Source: Linanthus parryae (taxonomy: Eukaryota > Streptophyta > Magnoliopsida > Ericales > Polemoniaceae). Taken from it: a DNA stretch of 64,000 nt. Location: contig JALGPY010000004.1 in assembly GCA_023055425.1 (NCBI GenBank), positions 63,449,718-63,513,717 on the forward strand, given 5' to 3'. Below are positions 60,706-64,000 of this stretch, piece by piece. The translations under genes and the position numbers were made by a program. A model generated the notes under the pieces. The model had not been told where the DNA came from, searched no databases, and saw only the letters and a list, made by a program, of their open reading frames with translations. The number at the start of each line of letters is the position of its first letter. The first letter of the stretch is position 1.

Positions 60706-60780
60706 GCTAAGGGGAGGGGGGAATCGAACTCGCGAGCTTGATGAGCTCGAAGTGCCCTACCACCGGCCAAGTTCGGGTCC
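60706..60780 (-). mobile_element. tRNA-derived SINE-like relic
   Basis: On the minus strand a box A-like TGGCCGGTGGTAGGGC and box B-like GAGTTCGATTCCC are about 30 bp apart. The segment lies just downstream of the USP-like stop codon. Confidence 0.45.
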
Positions 60781-60832
60781 CTTCTCTTTTCTTTTTTACA
60801 AATTTTACAATTCACAAATTTTTTTTTCCGTA

Positions 60833-62089
60833 TTAAGCCAAGAGCCAGAAGTTCTTATGGCGCTTCGTGGTGATCAAATAGCCACCATGGTTGTACTTCC
60901 TGCTCTTCCTCCTTACCGCAATCGTCATGCAACTAGCATTCTGGATACAATACTCCACAACTTTGCTTCGAGTTTTCTTCCCCGTCCACATAGTCCTTAG
61001 TCGCCACAACATTGATGGCTTTCTTTGCCCTAAAACCAGCAGCGACACTGTCTGTTGCTTCGCCTCTTCCACTATTGTCAAACCTTTTTCTTTCCCCTCA
61101 ACCACTGATATCTCCACATTCACCTGGTGGAACAGAAATATAATAAGTGCATGTTTGTTAACCCTGCTTTAAACAAGTTTGATGGAAAAAAAAAAAAAAA
61201 ACTGGATCGCTTAGGTGTTTTACGTCGGTGATTTTAAATATTAGTTTCTACCTTGAAAACACAGGTTTTGGTGTTTTTGGGTAATGCTACACACAAAGAA
61301 TTTTAGATATAAATGTAGACATAATTTCCTAATGTAGTAAAAGCAAACCTACTATGGAAATGCTAAACCCATAAGAAACATTGACACATAATCAAAATCA
61401 CTAAAGCCGGAAATTATGTCTAGAATTATGTCTAAAATTATTCATCTTTTTGTAGAGCTCTCGTATAGGTCATAGGTGTAACTAAAGTTTTACTTACCCC
61501 TGTCCTGCGTGTTTGACACATATCTTTCATGGAGCGAAGAAGCTCGTACGCCGCCTCCTTATCAGAGTCCACACCTGTAATTATAATCACGGCGGAAACA
61601 GAGTGATTATCATTTAACTGCGTTATTAAGCTTTTGAGAAAACCCGATATATAAAATAACCAAAAAAAGGCTAAATCAATTGTGACATTTGAGGGGGTTT
61701 ATTAATAGAAAAGATGACTAACCTTTTCTTGAAGGCTTGATTACATGAAGGAGTACAATGGTATCCTGAGTCTGAATTGTATGAGAAAGTGCCCATTGAA
61801 GAGCACCCTTGGCTTCAAGACTAGCATCCACCACAACCATGACTCTGTTCCCGCCGCCACCGCCTAACTCCGACTCGTCCTCCAACTTCAACAGGTCGCC
61901 GCCGTTGAAGTTGGTTTCAATGCTGTTGCTGGAGAAGTCACCCTTGTCATCTGTGAATATAGAATTGTAGTTTTGCTTGAACTGGTTCTGCTGTTGTTGT
62001 TGTTGTTGAGGTTGGGTTCGGACTCTGACACGAGCCGTGGCTGCTCGGCTCATGCAGAAACCGGGCAGTCTCACACGGGTTCGGACCAT
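60833..62089 (-). CDS. Universal-stress-protein-like (adenine nucleotide alpha-hydrolase fold), three exons
   Basis: Predicted exons 62089-61723, 61574-61498 and 61123-60833 join by GT-AG splice sites to give 244 residues. The first 80 residues are low-complexity (arginine-rich, a glutamine run at 28-34, glycine run at 76-80). The USP fold then starts with NRVMVVVDASLEAKGALQWAL (strand 1 and helix 1) and TIVLLHVIKP (strand 2). Exon 3 gives VEEAKQQTVSLLVLGQRKPS and ends with VVEYCIQNASCMTIAVRRKS and a conserved-looking C-terminal GGYLITTKRHKNFWLLA. The classical ATP-binding G-2X-G-9X-G(S/T) motif is not present after VLG, so nucleotide binding is doubtful. Plants have a family of such proteins with root-hair and stress links; the exact role is unknown. 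Confidence 0.85.
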
Positions 62090-62185
62090 TGGGGTTGTTG
62101 TTGTGAATGAAACAGAAGAAGATGGTTGAGTTACAGAGAGTGAGAGAAGAATGAAGAGTGATGGTGTTTGTTGGGTAGGTTGACC

Positions 62186-62196
62186 TTATATATAAC
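62186..62196 (-). promoter_or_regulatory. TATA box of the USP-like gene
   Basis: TTATATATAAG on the minus strand, about 100 bp upstream of the start codon at 62089, suiting a short 5' UTR. Confidence 0.65.
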
Positions 62197-62249
62197 ACGG
62201 TTTCTGTAGGGGACATTAAGGTCATGCTAATCACTTTCTTGGTGGGTTC

Positions 62250-63713
62250 AGATTTTTATTTTCTTGGTGGGGATTGGTCTTTGTCCTCAACGTGCCCACC
62301 ATGACCATCAAGCTCTTGGCTTGGAAACTTTAAAATTGAAATAAATTGGAAATATTTTTTTATGCTTAACCGGATAAATTAAATAGGGATTTAATTTGGC
62401 TTCCCTTTATATCTTTCCGCTCCTGTCATATTTAATTCGACATCCCACCCACAATTTGTTTGACATTATTTATTTAGCATTGTGTGCGACATCTAGAACT
62501 CTTTCGTAGTGCCTGGTAAATGAAACGAAAGGAACATTTCTTTAGTAGTGCCTCCCTGCCACTATGGTTGATTTACAACATCCAGAATTGTTGCAAGTTG
62601 AGAAGCCTTAGTTGACTCGATTAGTATGGAGAATCTTTTATTTATTTGTAGACTACCCTTGTCGTATTTAGCTCTATAAACACGGTGTTTTGTTTGTTCT
62701 ATGAGTTGGCAATGTATTGTATGGTAGATGTGTAGACAAAATAGTTATTTCTTACAAGTTCGGAATGATTAGTCCAATTTGTTATGATTCACGTTATCAA
62801 ATACCAACGTGTTTGAATCAGGTGGTGTTCCTTAGCCGGTAGTCAGTAGTCACTCATCTTCACAGAACTTGGTGTTGCCTCGTTCACTTAAATCTTTGCA
62901 AATGCAGGTGCTTATGTTTGATAATTCGTTCACTTCAAGCCCACGAGACTACCAGTTGTGTCAAACATTCTTGGTAACTCAAACCTTGTTGGTTACTCGC
63001 TTAAATGTTACAAATATTAATGATTTGTTAAATATTGAACTAGGAATATTCATTGAATCATTGGATGTTTGGTGACACGGGTTCAATTCTTTAAACATTA
63101 ATGTGATTGCTGCAAGACATCATAAGGTACATGAACTGGTTTGATATAAAATAACATAGACCATTACCCATTTGGTCGGGAAATCTTGGCAAATTGTAAA
63201 AGAAGTTGGATCTTATTTACATTCGTGTCCTAAAAGAATCTCATAAAAGTCAAATATGTGGACAGATACCAGTCGGTTAGCCATTATTGAATTATGTCAT
63301 GATTTATGACCCTTCTCTTTCTCTGTCTCTCGGAGAGTCCTTGATTTTTCCTTTTTTGTTGTGTATATGAACCATGCTTTGAAAAATGTTTGCAGTGTTT
63401 TCACAAAGGTGGATCAGAATGGGGCTGAAAGAAGCATGGAATTGGAAATGAAGGTTACAATATTTTCAACAATTAACAGTTGGATGATTGATTTGCTCTC
63501 CACTAGAATCCATGGGTTCATTATTGTGGAAGAAAAAGTTGCAGCTAGACTTTTCCATGCTACCACGTGGACACCAAGCTTTGAAACATCATTGCTGGAA
63601 TGGTAAGTTTGTATGAGTGTTTGTTAGAGAGCCCAGATCATACATAAGCCCTGCCTAGACTAAGACAAAAAAGGTATTTCGACGTGATTTGTTGGAGACT
63701 ACCGTACAGTTGT
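62250..63713. other. Intergenic, no gene recognised
   Basis: AT-rich with short ORFs. The ORF near 63361-63606 has no domain that I recognise. Confidence 0.45.
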
Positions 63714-64000
63714 GCCTCAATGCTCCATCTAAAAATTTGTGAACTGTATAGTATTTTTTCCTTTAGGTCGTAATATAATTACTGTTAGGTAAATTACATT
63801 CATTGACATCTAGGCTTGGGCTCGGTTCTCTTAGCATGTTTTTTTTGCTCTTTGTGTCACATGGCAATTACGGCTATATGTCGGTTGCCTCAATGCTCCA
63901 TCTAAAAATTTGTGAACTGTATAGTATTTTTTCCTTTAGGTCGTAATATAATTACTGTTAGGTAAATTACATTCATTGACATCTAGGCTTGGGCTCGGTT
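63714..64000. repeat. Tandem duplication, 173-bp period, cut by the window end
   Basis: 63714-63827 recurs exactly at 63887-64000 (114 of 114 bases by eye, beginning GCCTCAATGCTCC), a 173-base offset. The second copy reaches the window edge, so the copy number is unknown. Confidence 0.9.

Noticed and set aside
1..64000. CRISPR arrays, operons, phage or bacterial islands
   Set aside because: Nothing of this kind is present. All repeats are explained as eukaryotic transposable elements or microsatellites.

Overview
This is a stretch of a plant nuclear genome, most likely a eudicot. The evidence is spliced genes with GT-AG introns, plant-type families (GAUT pectin glycosyltransferase, plant cytosolic sulfotransferase, plant universal-stress-like protein), Ty1/copia and Ty3/gypsy chromovirus retroelements primed by initiator-Met tRNA, plant-type MITEs and tRNA-derived SINEs. 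No prokaryotic organisation is present. The species cannot be named from the sequence alone.

Layout. Positions 161-10376 hold a complete but coding-decayed SIRE-like Ty1/copia retrotransposon on the + strand, with two LTRs, a 5-bp target duplication (CAATG), gag, pol and an extra third ORF. Positions 10382-13900 are intergenic with a TIR MITE, a Stowaway-like MITE and a SINE-like relic. A six-exon FSH-type serine hydrolase gene lies at 13907-17161 (+). An intronless sulfotransferase gene lies at 18976-20046 (-), with a telo-box-rich duplicated upstream region. A copia remnant is at 21771-22250. A GAUT11-like galacturonosyltransferase gene lies at 23017-31502 (-). It has only two coding exons, split by a 6.9-kb intron loaded with transposon relics, including a foldback element with a perfect 10-bp target duplication.

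Immediately upstream of the GAUT gene is a retrotransposon block of about 19 kb (32185-51127). It contains a second SIRE-like element (- strand, 3' LTR plus 3' internal part) that is interrupted by a very young, almost non-coding Ty3/gypsy derivative at 33714-39956. That insertion has two 2,908-bp LTRs around 427 bp of internal sequence and target duplication AAACA. The block continues with a tandem arrangement of a different copia family (LTR, partial pol, LTR, full interior, truncated LTR at 40371-50786) and a LINE fragment. Beyond it, 51128-51745 is a second, truncated copy of the GAUT promoter, 5' UTR and exon 1.

The last 12 kb carry a gypsy-type LTR (53467-55089), a deleted chromovirus with a recognisable chromodomain (55493-56576), a hAT-like MITE (57515-58025), a three-exon universal-stress-like gene (60833-62089, -) and a 173-bp-period tandem repeat that runs off the window end.

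The host genes share no visible pathway. They encode a soluble hydrolase, a sulfotransferase, a Golgi pectin-synthesis enzyme and a USP-fold protein. The most unusual signals are the palindromic 14-mer TTCAAGGCCTTGAA, found in nine exact copies and many near copies only in the SIRE-like elements (LTR, UTR and coding sequence), the composite LTR of the young gypsy derivative, and the duplicated GAUT promoter and exon 1 joined to a LINE fragment.
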